From Diprion similis (taxonomy: Eukaryota > Arthropoda > Insecta > Hymenoptera > Diprionidae): a DNA stretch of 64,000 nt. Below, piece by piece: positions 53,841-64,000 of the stretch. The first letter of the stretch is position 1. Each line of letters begins with the position of its first letter. The stretch covers positions 8,129,501 through 8,193,500 of the forward strand of contig NC_060106.1 in NCBI RefSeq assembly GCF_021155765.1. The letters run 5' to 3'. The notes under the pieces are model-generated. The model saw only the letters and a program-made list of their open reading frames with translations. It ran no database searches and was not told where the DNA came from. The translations under genes and the position numbers were made by a program.

Positions 53841-53847
53841 TTATATA
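53841..53847 (-). promoter_or_regulatory. TATA box of Osi16
   Basis: TATATAA on the minus strand lies about 90 bp before the start codon. No strict TCAGT follows at the expected distance, so the start near 53,815 is approximate. Confidence 0.5.
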
Positions 53848-53849
53848 CA

Positions 53850-54180
53850 ATGGGATTTATGTCATTCGGGCATCCTCCCTGATTTTTTCCCTCGTTATTG
53901 TCACGATTGTCATTTGTTTCCTCTAAGTGAGCCGTTCTTCGTCCAAACGGGCAAAGGTTTCGTGCGCAGTTAGCGTTGGCGGTTACTAAATTATACGACC
54001 TTGCAAAAACATTGCGTACAACGGCGCCGCTATGGTTAATATATTATTAAACGTCATTCGCCGAGAACGATTCGCGCACAATAGCAGGCTAGCATGTCAT
54101 CAGTCCATGATACCGCATTGTACTTGTAATTCCGTGAGAGTATTCTCGTAAGTTCGCCAAGTAGGAAATAATAAATGAGA
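53850..54180. other. Short Osi14-Osi16 intergenic region
   Basis: About 330 bp between the Osi14 poly(A) signal and the Osi16 TATA box. It is the only space for Osi16-specific proximal promoter elements. No gene is seen. Confidence 0.55.
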
Positions 54181-54182
54181 AT

Positions 54183-54188
54183 TTTATT
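54183..54188 (-). terminator. Poly(A) signal of Osi14
   Basis: The minus strand reads AATAAA about 200 bp past the Osi14 stop codon. Confidence 0.5.
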
Positions 54189-54389
54189 AGTAAAATGTTG
54201 TACAAAAATGAATTAACGTAACAAAATTATTCATATATATTTATAACATGGTGATAACGCGATCACACATCTATACAACAATTATTATTACCGTAGGCAG
54301 AGAATCCTCTGTAATAAATAATACTACAATTACACATAAATAACGGAGTATCTTATACTATTTTTGGTCATTGAGCATTCCTTTCGCAA

Positions 54390-55328
54390 TTAGTTCTGAA
54401 TCGATCGACGATCCCTGACATTTCCGTACTTCAACACGGCGTCCTGCAGGGAGTCATGAACGGTATCCAGGGAGCGTCCGTATCCAGAGTGGCCATAACC
54501 ATGGCCATGGTGTTCCTCAGAGCTGTGAGTATGTGCCGACGAATATACGGGCTTGCTAACGATTTCGTATGTCGTCTTCTTCTCTCCACCGCCGGCAAGC
54601 GATTTGAGACCAACGATTGCTGACAGCATAAGTGCCATGAGACCCGTCATCAGGGCCTTACCAGCGAGCAGAGCCAAAGCGCCGAATCCAACCGCACCAA
54701 GGGTTCCCTTCATCATCATGAGACCGGCCATCAGACCTCCCATACCACCCTTGTCCTTTTTACGACCTACGATAAAATAATGTCAAGGTTAACATCAGTT
54801 GTCAACAGTGGAAAGCGATCCATGACCATGGTTATATTTGAAACTCATACCTGTTTCAACGTTCTGATTTCCGCCGAAGCCCAGCTGATTAAGGGTCTCT
54901 TCGTTAAAGCTGCGTGCAGCTTCGAAGGTCCTGGGGTCGAATAATTTGATCGAGATCGCATGACTGTTGAGATAACTTCCGACCTTGTGAAGCAAAAACG
55001 CGTCAAGTCTCTTGTCGACGTCATTGGGGAAGTCTCTTGCAAGATTTGCGACTACTTCTGAGGCCGGAACATCCTTGGAGTCGGTCTCCTTGACCAGAGA
55101 GACCCCTGGAAGTATTCCAAGGTCCTTGGTCTCCGATAACTTGTCCACGAAAGATACCACGTCCAGTTTCAAGCACGTTGCACTGTAAGATTTGTTGCAG
55201 TCCTTGTTCAGTGAGGACGATGGGGTTTCCGGAGATTCCTCGACCGATTGTCTGGCCGTACGCTGCTCGATTTCCGCGTACGAAGCACCAAGCAGTGCCA
55301 GAAGCGAAAACACAATTAACCACTTCAT
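54390..55328 (-). CDS. Osi14: Osiris family protein, Osi14 candidate
   Basis: Two exons: 55,328-54,851 and 54,766-54,390, giving 284 residues. The phase-1 intron (GTATGA...TCGTAG) splits the Gly of a Gly-Arg pair. The signal peptide is MKWLIVFSLLALLGASYA. Cysteines C44 and C52 are followed by GVSLVKE (75-81), a SYLNSHAISIKL segment (118-129), then a GRKKDKGGMGG lead into the hydrophobic block at about 171-216, rich in Gly, Ala, Leu and Met. The tail is His/Ser/Gly-rich (HHGHGYGHSGYGRSLD) and contains no AQxLAY. The GRKKDK lead, Gly/Met-rich block and YEIV-KP-Y stretch before the His-rich tail match what I remember of insect Osi14. Role by family: secretory-pathway protein in cuticle-forming epithelium. 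Confidence 0.83.
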
Positions 55329-55424
55329 CGTGAAAACTCGTTATATTTACTATTAATGATATCACCGGACTCGGATCGGTATTGAATGATGAATGGTTAT
55401 GATCGGATGAGATGCGTAGAGTGC

Positions 55425-55460
55425 ACTGAATATACAGCCGAGTACTTGCCAGTATATATA
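55425..55460 (-). promoter_or_regulatory. Core promoter of Osi14: TATATATA + TCAGT
   Basis: TATATATA on the minus strand (55,460-55,453) precedes TCAGT (55,429-55,425), with the initiator A at 55,427 at 31-33 bp spacing. The predicted leader is about 99 nt. Confidence 0.65.
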
Positions 55461-55464
55461 GCAA

Positions 55465-58400
55465 GACTGTCTGTCTTTTTTCTCGCTTTTGTCCGTTCAT
55501 ACATTCTCTAGAGCAGAGCACCACTCTTGCAACTCTCTTCTTAGCCACGCCGTACCGAGGCGTAGAACGCGATAGTGGGGCGTCAAATAGAGCGGAGAAT
55601 TCAAATCTGAGTCAAAATTACAAAAAACGTGACGCGTAAAAAGAAAATGAAAACAAACGAAACAAAGAGAACTCTTTCAAGTGCTCGGACAAGAATTGTC
55701 TGATTCAAAGCCGGCACTTCAGCCTTCTACAAGCGGGATCCCTTCAATTGAGCCTTTGACAATACCAGGTAAGCCAAGTCCGCGATGCCAAGTGAAAGAT
55801 GAAACCATGGCCCGTTGACCATGTACCTCGAGACGCGTTGACGATGTAACGCATTCCATAGATAATTACTGCGAACGCAATGTCAGCATTTCTGCGAGGC
55901 AAAAGCATCATTTTATTGCTTTCTTGCTTTTTCCTTCCTGTGAATCTTAACTGGATATCAGGCCGAGAATTTTCTTTTGGACTTTCTTGAATTATGACTG
56001 ACGAAACGGGGCAGTTAAAATAATAGCTTGGCTTCGGAAAGTGTCGAATAAAAAAGTAGGAATAGCGACAAAACTTTTGACGGGTGACTTGCTGTACGAA
56101 TAACATAGCGTGCTGCTAACTAACAGCAAACTGTAGTGATACTCTCATTGTCAAGGTTTAGTGAAATCGGTAACAATAAGGTGACTGTTCCCATTCTCTC
56201 TCAATTCCTCATTTTTCCGCTGACCGAAATACTGTTTCATCTGCGTCCAATCCTTTGGCCCACAATTCACTTTCTTACAACTTCGGAAAAGGATAACAAT
56301 GATCCGGTCCACGCATGTCTGCACGGTTGTAACCAGTGATACTACCGTACGGACAAATCTATCGTACAATGAGAAGAGTACAGTAGAAGAAGGAATAAGA
56401 TCACGAGGAGAAAGACATTCCTAAATTATCTTACTTTCTGTCACGGCTTCACATGTGTTTAACGGTGATCGAGTTTTTGCGCGAATTACTGCACAAGACA
56501 AGCGTCAATTTATTTCTCAATCATAGTTTATTTGCTATCGCGAAACGTGCTGGAATCTGTGAAGCACGGTAATAGCGGGAAAGTGTGATAAATTGCAAAA
56601 TATATTGTCTAGGTTGGAAAAGTGTTCATGGGAGACAGATGAGGGGAGTATATGACCCTAATGATACTTGAAATTAACCCAGTTTCTGTGGAAGTCCTCT
56701 CTTGTGTATTTCGGCTGATCATCGAACCGTTGCGGGCGAGAAAGTGTACGATTTCCACGCAAACAGAGAAGTGCAAAAGTTGTGCAGCTTGGCAGTCTTC
56801 CGCCTCCCTCGGTCGTGTTTCCCTGACCACCTATTTCCGCTCTCTGTGTTCTTTTTGCGATCATTCTTATTTCGTCAATAAACGCAACGGGGTACTTACA
56901 CCACTTACAATCGATCTAGTTGCACATAGATATGTATATCAAGGCTTGGCCTTCACCGTCTCGCATGGTCAGTGACAGTAGCTGCAAAGGCAGCCAGCCA
57001 CTGGCTCGCCGGCCCCTTCAAGTGAAGGGTAACGCAACCGACTCATCGGACTCTCTTTGCGCTCATATTTCCAGCAGCAACTGGGCCGATCTGTCTTTCG
57101 ATTCACGAGATTCAGTCCTTCTCATGGCCCTGTTGTTCGCCGTAAACCTAACTTTCAGATAAAACCTAATTGAGAACTGCTACGACTCCGATCACTTTAG
57201 TTTCTCTGTTCACTCGGAACGCTTTGGGGCGTCTCTGTAGTCAGTCAATTTTACAGATCCACTATTGTCTCGATACGCGACCAGTGAGAAGGTATATTCA
57301 CAAATTTGGACTTGAGTTCATCAACGGGATTAGCATGAGCAAACTCCAATCAATTTGGAACAAACATATGGATACTTTGGTCCAGAAAAACGATGACGGT
57401 AAAACAGATGGATATTTAAGTATTCCGAAACATGCTTTTATTCATTGATCAATACCGACTGAAGATTGTTATTCAGTACAAAAACTCATGGACAGCGAAA
57501 CGTTGCAACTATTATTTCTTTGACACCTACCCTCTGGCGGTTAATTACATTTCATTACTTTTGGACAGTACAGCCACTAGCTGACTATAGTGATGTCAGT
57601 GCGGCATCCTTGCACCTATTTGATAGACTCACACTATTTAGGGACGACATGACGCAACGCGTGCAGTGTCAAGATCAATTATAAGCGCCTAATGAACACC
57701 TGCATGTCGGTGAGAGCAGCTCTCCATCATCAACGGAAGTCCGGCCTACCCTTTCCAAGTGAATTAAACGCGCAGAAGCGTGAAGTTATAGTTTTCGAAC
57801 GAAGCACACGCGAGCCATGCAATAACCGCTCTATTTAGCGGTAATTCTGCTTTTCCTACTAATTAATCAGCGATTCGAATTGTTGGCACGAGTCCGCGTG
57901 CTAAATTTCCAACGCTGACAATCTGATTCTATCGTCAGAGGGACTGTTTCTCCGGCAGAGATTCGTTCTAGAGATTCGGTGGTGCAGAAACTAGTGTCGT
58001 TTCTTCGGCGATCAGTAATCTCATTTTTCAACCGCTAATTCCGCCGAACCGAGACGCGCGAGCATAGAAGATCGGAAGCACGCGAGCCCACATTTCTAGG
58101 ATACTTATCGAGTGCATCTCAATTCCAAGGTCAATCTGAGAGATGAGACCGACACCACAACGGGTCGTGTAATCAACCGCATACAATAAAATTGTAGTCC
58201 TGTAATACGAAATTGAGACTGGACAAGTTATTTCAAATTCCAACCCTGTTAGAAACAGTGTCACGTAAGATTGCGAACAATATTGACTTCTACTTGTTTT
58301 AGAAAGTAAATTGCTATTTGAATCCGTGATGATAGATAATAATTTGAAGAGAGAATGTAACCGCCGGTGCACCTTGCTTATTTAAAGATGGACATTTATG

Positions 58401-61400
58401 GCTAAGACGCCATTAATAGATGAAGAGTGACCAATCATTAAAACTCGAATGAATTGACTATATTAGTTAGATAATTTATACGTTTCAGTCCGTCAATACC
58501 GGAATGACATGGAGGCTTTTAATCAGTCTCAAGAAAAATCTTGCAATGTGCAACGGTACACACATGGTGATGCATCGCAAATGGTCGCTGGTTGATTACG
58601 CTAATTCTTGGTAGTTACGGAAATATGTAATATGATGAATTTAGGTTCAGGCTTTCTAAAAATTGCCGAGTTTATCGATCATCTTTAATGACACTTCAAA
58701 GGCGTGTTTCGATAAAAAGTATTTTCGCATAACCGAAGTGAATTCAAGTTCACAAACTTACGATTATTTGGCTTCGAATAAGTGCAGGACACAATGGGAA
58801 TTGGAACAGTTACAAAACTGAAGTATAAAATGACACTGAGTTTTTTGGGAGTTAAGTCTCTTCGCAAGACATTAATTCGAAATAATACCCAATAAGTCGT
58901 AATTTACGGACCATATACATATATACAATGAGAATGAGTTCGAGTGTCTGGTGAAAAATTATAAAGAAGAATAGAAACTCATTAGAAATTGTTTTCTACG
59001 AATGAACTTTAATTCAAATCCCTGAAAAATTAGCTACAGTAACCAAAACGGTCGTTAGAATTCTTCAAAAGTCTCTTTTTATAGTATGATACTGACAAGT
59101 AGGTAGGCGTACTTAGTCGACCGTGAGACAAGCAGATATCTCGTGCTCACATTGAGAAAGCTGAAGTTACTGGATATAAAATGCAGGATTTTTGATGAAA
59201 AAAATATGGAAATGTTCCTAATTTTTTTTATGAATTCAAATAAATGCGTTCGAAAAATATCTTTTCAGAGAGGTTGGTAAGGTCCAAAAACAATATTTAG
59301 AGTACCTGCTCAAGTATTTCAATCCACCTTTCGAATCAAATTTTTGTTTTTTATTTCTTCGACTGTATGATGCATATAACCAGACATATGGAATTGGTAT
59401 GTCATAGAATTCATCAGATAGCAGGTAAAATTCATATCGCACTCTCAGAAGCTAGAATAAGTTGGACATAAATACATAATTTGTGCGGAGGCTGGCGGAT
59501 TAAAAACTGACAGTATATTGGGAATAAGCAAAAACCGTTTAAGACTCACGAGCTCTACGTTTTGATAAATCGTTACAAAGAACTATTAGAAAGTTTATAA
59601 ATTTGCTAAATATCTTACGAATAAAAGCAGTCAGGCACATGTTCAGTGAATCAAAAAATGGAAAAATGTAGGCAAAGTATTACAAAAACTGTATGTTAGA
59701 TTAATGAATTCTCAACCCCTTGACATATCGTTTTGAAAAGAATTATTGATTATGAAAGACCGCACGTCATTCCCCTGAGTACCTCATGAATCATTGGAAC
59801 TATAGTAATAACTGGTATAGTCATGGATCTTCTCTGAGAAATTCGCATTTGTCCGCTACCTTCAGATCGTAAAAGAGAAACGCTTGCTGCATCGGCAAGA
59901 TCTGCAGAGGATCGAGACGTTCGGTAAGTTACCGACGTCTGGTTAAAAAACGTATCACGAAAAGAATTCACCTCACCTCAGTTAGTTCTTTTCGTTCTTT
60001 CAAATTCGTTTTCAGTGACCTACGGCTTGGAGGTAAAAAAAAATGCAGTTTCAAAGTGATATGATTGCATCTACAGCCAATCTCTCGATCTAGTTCAAAA
60101 TACCTATGACCGTACCGGAAAATGATCCAATCACAACGGTTATTTTTAAACCTCCATGAATACCTTGCATATTCTCATCCCACAACATAAGGCTCCGATC
60201 ATAATTTCATATGTAGGTCATCGGATTATACGGCTCTTTCCAATTTATGGATGATACGGTTGAAGTGAACTTGGATTCTCACGTGTTGCAGTATGGCATT
60301 CCTAGCGTTAAAGTAACTCAAGAGTACGTAATTTGCGATGTAGACCAAGCACAAGGCCACTGAACACGAACATTTTCTCAATTCATTAAATTTTTTTCTT
60401 CCAGTAGCTCCACAGTTGAACTATTTAGGCCAGAGACTCCTCAGGTATTGAAATCGCCCTTCTCTCCAAGTTCTTAACACATTCCTTTGTATTGACGATA
60501 TTTCCGTACCTGCTGATACCTACCAGGGATAGTAACCGTGATTTTGGATGTCTTACAATCATTAATGCGACATGACGATGACTGCTGGTCATACATTTAC
60601 CAAAGCTGAATCTAATTGTAATACCAATAACGAAGAGGTGCAAATTTATTTGTGAATATCTTCTTTCGTTCTCTACCAAGCTAACGGCTAATAGTACCGC
60701 AATTTTACGCTACGAGTTGTAAGCATATTTTCTTACTTTCAACGACTCAATTAACACTTAGATTCACTTTCTGTAAGTGTTCCAAATTTCAAAGTTAGTG
60801 TAACATGTAACTAGCTGTGTATCTTTCTTTGCTAGCTGACAAGTTTCTTTTTCATTATAGTGACAGCGTCAAATCCGACAAGTGTATTTTTTAAACCCTA
60901 ATTTGCATATTATCACATCGTCACGTACACGTGTTTTTAAAGTTAGTATTTTCACTTTTGTATAATCTAACTTGTCATAACCTAAGTTTCACGGGTTGGG
61001 TACATACATTGGTGAAAGGTGTGAAAACATATAGACAACTTACAGCAAGTAGTTATTTCTGATATTCAGGCTGCAAGCATGAATGAGAATCGAGCCTTAC
61101 CGCTCGAAAAGTGATTCTGGAATCGGTACTTTGATGTGTTGCTACATTGTTATCGGCATTCATCTCAATTTGAAGTTACGCTCAGTATCTTACCAGTGAT
61201 ACAAGATTACATTCAGCTTAATGCCTGATGGGAATCGAACGTGCTTCAGATATGTTATTCTTTTAATCACACACGAGTATCGAATTTTACATTCAGTTTC
61301 CGTATCTGTGTTTCGTCATGATGACAGCTTTCTACAAAATATGAAGACCTATCCGAATAGAAAAATTTGAAAATATAATGTGACCATGACTACTTATTCA

Positions 61401-62680
61401 AGTTGTATTAAGAAAAGCTAAAATGTAGAGCCTGATAGTAATGACACCCCGAATGTCATGGTAAGGTAATATTTTAAAAATGAAGTGAAAGACATAAATG
61501 CAGCGTAGGTGCTTTTGTGAACTATAGAACTATCTAAATAGTTTTGGACAGTGCTTCTCATTTGGGCATCTTAGAGTGAATAAAATGACTCACAGCTTGA
61601 TAAATTGAAGATAAAACTTCAATTTTACAGAAAAATCAACAACTCGACTTTGCTTCAATTGAACCATAACAATTCGTTATTTAACAACCGTTGGCCATAG
61701 CAGAGAACAATTTGAGGCCAAAAGTTGACATTCAATACGCTGGCAGAGTAGGTATAATAAAATGGTGTGAATATCTGATGTTTGACCCTGAATCGTTGGT
61801 ATAGCTAGCTGGTGCATTGATCTCGAGCGCGCGAAGTGGTGCTGGCACCTGTCGCCTCCATGGGTATTATATACCTGCGGATCTCCCACAACTACAACCA
61901 ATTCCGTTAGGCGGTTGTGTGACGCAGCAGTTGCCCCACCACAGCCTGCAACCTGTTCAGAGAACAAGGTGGAGGAGTAGATGGAGTAGGAGAAGGTGAG
62001 GATGTAAAAAGAAAAGGTAGAAGCTGCTGCTCCGAGGCAACGACCCAGTGACCCTGATCAGCGAGCTGACCAAGACTAAGGAACGTGGAGGACCAATGAA
62101 AACCGAGGAAGTCGGTCGTGACTTCACTGAAATCCACTCCCACCCTGGGTTCTAGACTTATGGCGTTCCCCACCTTGGGACCAATGACCCAGTGACCCGT
62201 TTTCCGATACCTACTCCAGGACGTCGTCCGGGGCGCCAATGAGAACCAACGACCACTCATACTATCGCAATAACCCCAGCCTATTATGAATTTGTGGGTC
62301 TCAGACCCGCCTCCAGATACTGGGGGGATGTGAGTTACCCTTACTTTCACGGTGATAAACGGACACAGGACTGAGAGAAGTGGTAGTGGCGAGAAAACCA
62401 GGCTCGCGTCGATTCGCTAAAAAATTGGGACACCGATCCTTCCGGTACTTTCCAACCAATCGCGGGTGTGCTGAGATAACCTAATTAGTTGACCAACCAC
62501 AAGGCGTGAGTACAAGTTCTTGACTTTTCCGACAGAGGGTGAAGTCGTCAGTACCATCTTGCTTACTTCTGAAGAATCACCGTTTCTCTGGGGAGCTGGC
62601 CACATACAAGGTCCAGGACCATAAAATCTCTGGACAGAAGCAAATATGAAAGGAAAAGAATAAAAGGAACTTTTATACAA
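55465..62680. other. Osi12-Osi14 intergenic region
   Basis: About 7 kb without a supportable gene. GC-richer pockets occur at 56.65-57.15 and 61.65-62.65 kb. The second holds the longest non-Osiris frame near the cluster (61,907-62,350, minus, 147 residues), which lacks recognisable domains, and two copies of GACCCAGTGACCC (62,042-62,054 and 62,186-62,198). It may be a regulatory module or an old repeat. Confidence 0.45.
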
Positions 62681-62685
62681 ATCTC

Positions 62686-62691
62686 TTTATT
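62686..62691 (-). terminator. Poly(A) signal of Osi12
   Basis: The minus strand reads AATAAA about 155 bp past the Osi12 stop codon. Confidence 0.6.
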
Positions 62692-62845
62692 CTCATATTC
62701 AATAAATATATCATAACTTAGAAAATAAATAATATAAATGTAAAAGATGATCAATAGTAATAGAATGTTTTACATCGAATTGTGGCATTGAATTTTTTAA
62801 CTACAGTGATGGAAGCTACAATCAAGTAACGCAAAAACGTTAGGT

Positions 62846-63189
62846 TCAAGGCACACCTTGGTAACCCTGATAGCCCTGGAACTGATCGACGTATTCGGGT
62901 ACCCAGCCTCTGTAGGGCTCGTTTACTTCTTCCTGGGACCTGTGCCAGTGATCGTGATGTATATCATGTGGCTTTATGATACCATAGCTCACCCGCGGGG
63001 GTAGTGGCGGAGGCGTAAGGAGAGCTTTGAGGGCTAGAGCACCAGAAATGAGAAGAGCTGCGAGTCCAGTACCCAAGCCCTTAATGCCGACAAGACCGAT
63101 CAGGGTGATGACGATCGGTAGAACAATCATAGCCTTTAATTTCAAAGCCAGTAGAACGGGGATCAGGATTTTCTTGAGTTTCGAACGTC
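62846..63189 (-). CDS. Osi12: Osiris family protein, C-terminal exon, Osi12 candidate (5' part unresolved)
   Basis: The last exon is clear: a CTTTCTTCAG acceptor at 63,190, then a phase-1 Gly-Arg junction and GRSKLKKILIPVLLALKLKA, a hydrophobic block of about 50 residues, TPPPLPPRVSYGIIKP, a HIS-rich HDIHHDHWHRSQEE segment and PYRGW before a QGYQGYQG end. This proline-rich and HHDHWHRSQEE tail is characteristic of what I recall for Osi12. Signal peptide and two-cysteine domain were not found with confidence. A possible preceding exon ends at 63,462 (CAG/GTAGGT donor, right phase) and encodes GEACFTHVLQVEG...VPG, whose THVLQV resembles the SH-x-hydrophobic segment of the paralogues, but it is open only back to about 63,560. 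The first exons may lie beyond the window. Confidence 0.78.
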
Positions 63190-63461
63190 CTGAAGAAAGT
63201 AGGGAAAACAGATATTGTCATAAAATGAAAAAGCGAATAATGATAATTTCGAATCACTATGCATACGGGGTACAATGTATCTGGTGTATCTCGACTAGAA
63301 AACCCATAATCTCATCCCCACCATCGCTCTCGGATATCCTGAAACCTACTTTCTTCGAAGCATGCACCAGACCTCCACTCTCTACGGCCAAGGTCAAGTC
63401 GCCAGTATTTTCTCTCTGCGTCTCTATCCTCGAGGCAGAGGTAATCGACCTAAAAACCTAC

Positions 63462-63539
63462 CTGGAACGCGCACCTCGCGTCCCTCTACCTGGAGAACGT
63501 GGGTAAAGCATGCTTCGCCAAGAGTTTCACCCTCCTTAA
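63462..63539 (-). CDS. Tentative upstream exon of Osi12
   Basis: The donor CCAG/GTAGGT at 63,462 has the phase needed to join the exon at 63,189. The frame is open to an acceptor-like TATAG at about 63,540. It encodes about 25 residues with THVLQV followed by REVRVPG, placed like [18 protein letters not shown] and SSHQLEAKL in the other Osiris genes. The plus strand is also open here with GC-rich third positions, and a +1 shifted minus frame continues to about 63,300, so strand and extent are uncertain. Confidence 0.3.
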
Positions 63540-63599
63540 CTATACCGACGACGATGGTGGGAGCGCATGTGGGTCAACGTGCCGTTACCACGTGTCCGG

Positions 63600-64000
63600 G
63601 AGCGTCGGGGCTTACTTCGGTTTATCTTTCTCCTTTTTCTTCTTTTATGCTCTTTGCCATTTCTATCTAGTATCGATCCCTGATCACATACGCGTATGTC
63701 TCTGAGGCGTATGTCTTGGCGTCACGCTGTTTTGGCTACTTCGAACATACTTTGTCGATAAAATAAGAAAATGTGAGTTTGGATATACAGCGTTTACAGA
63801 GCAGTAGCCTGAGCCACGTGTTAGAAATCGATCGCAACCCGGTCCTAAGATTTATAGAACATATTTCATGGGACCCGATGTCCCATGATGATGATGAAGA
63901 GTAAAAAGAGAAAAGATGTTCTATATCAGCTCGCGACAAATATTAAAAAATTAATATCCTCAATCTTAGCCAACCAGAAAGGAGGATGCGGAAGGACACA
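63600..64000. other. Right edge, no gene assigned
   Basis: No coding exon is supported on the minus strand; ATG codons there lead to short frames without a signal peptide. A TATAAAT on the minus strand at 63,856-63,850 is not followed by a usable start. The region is probably an intron or upstream DNA of the Osi12 candidate. Confidence 0.4.

Noticed and set aside
61220-61245. tRNA B-box-like GTTCGATTCCC on the minus strand
   Set aside because: Flanking sequence does not form an acceptor stem or cloverleaf, and no A-box is found at the right distance.
63027-63506. 159-residue plus-strand frame
   Set aside because: Its first part is antisense to the Osi12 terminal exon. The remainder shows no family features, though this block is flagged as unresolved.
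1-64000. CRISPR arrays, bacterial operons, phage or intact transposons
   Set aside because: No regularly spaced repeats, ribosome binding sites, transposase or reverse transcriptase frames were seen. The DNA is clearly from an intron-containing insect genome.

Overview
This window is insect genomic DNA carrying part of the Osiris gene cluster. Seven multi-exon Osiris (DUF1676) genes, all on the minus strand, lie between 27.9 kb and the right edge. Each complete one encodes a secreted or membrane protein with an N-terminal signal peptide, a two-cysteine region, a long hydrophobic block with Lys/Arg at its start, and a variable tail, often with an AQxLAY motif. The AT-rich sequence, short introns with GT-AG ends, insect-type TATA + TCAGT promoters and short 3'UTRs fit a holometabolous insect. 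Hymenoptera is my best guess, but that is inference.

Paralogue numbers are assigned from family resemblance plus conserved order. From right to left the genes fit Osi12 (5' part not resolved), Osi14, Osi16, Osi17, Osi18, Osi19 and Osi20. The strongest anchors are the Osi17 candidate (719 residues, by far the largest) and the Osi14- and Osi12-like hydrophobic blocks and tails. Osi13 and Osi15, which I recall as fly-restricted, have no counterpart here. The numbers need confirmation by phylogeny; membership of the family does not.

Layout: 1-27.3 kb holds no gene I can support. It has microsatellites, an 81-bp tandem duplication at 14,955-15,116 and a GC-richer island at 7.9-8.34 kb with splice-like signals on both strands. 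Then come Osi20 (27,951-29,025), Osi19 (32,959-33,787), Osi18 (36,499-37,470), Osi17 (41,838-45,274), Osi16 (51,434-53,757), Osi14 (54,390-55,328) and the Osi12 3' part (62,846-63,189). Osi16 and Osi14 are 632 bp apart; the other gaps are about 2.7 to 7.5 kb.

The genes probably act together in cuticle-producing epithelia, where Osiris proteins are known in Drosophila to be co-expressed in endomembrane vesicles and at the apical surface during cuticle secretion. The Drosophila cluster lies at the dosage-sensitive Triplo-lethal locus. The main new points here are a spliced fourth exon completing a four-cysteine C-terminal domain on the Osi17 protein, a methionine-rich hydrophobic block in Osi16, a phase-1 Gly/Arg intron shared by four paralogues, and a repeated GGGTCA-type direct repeat near the cluster and in the far flank.
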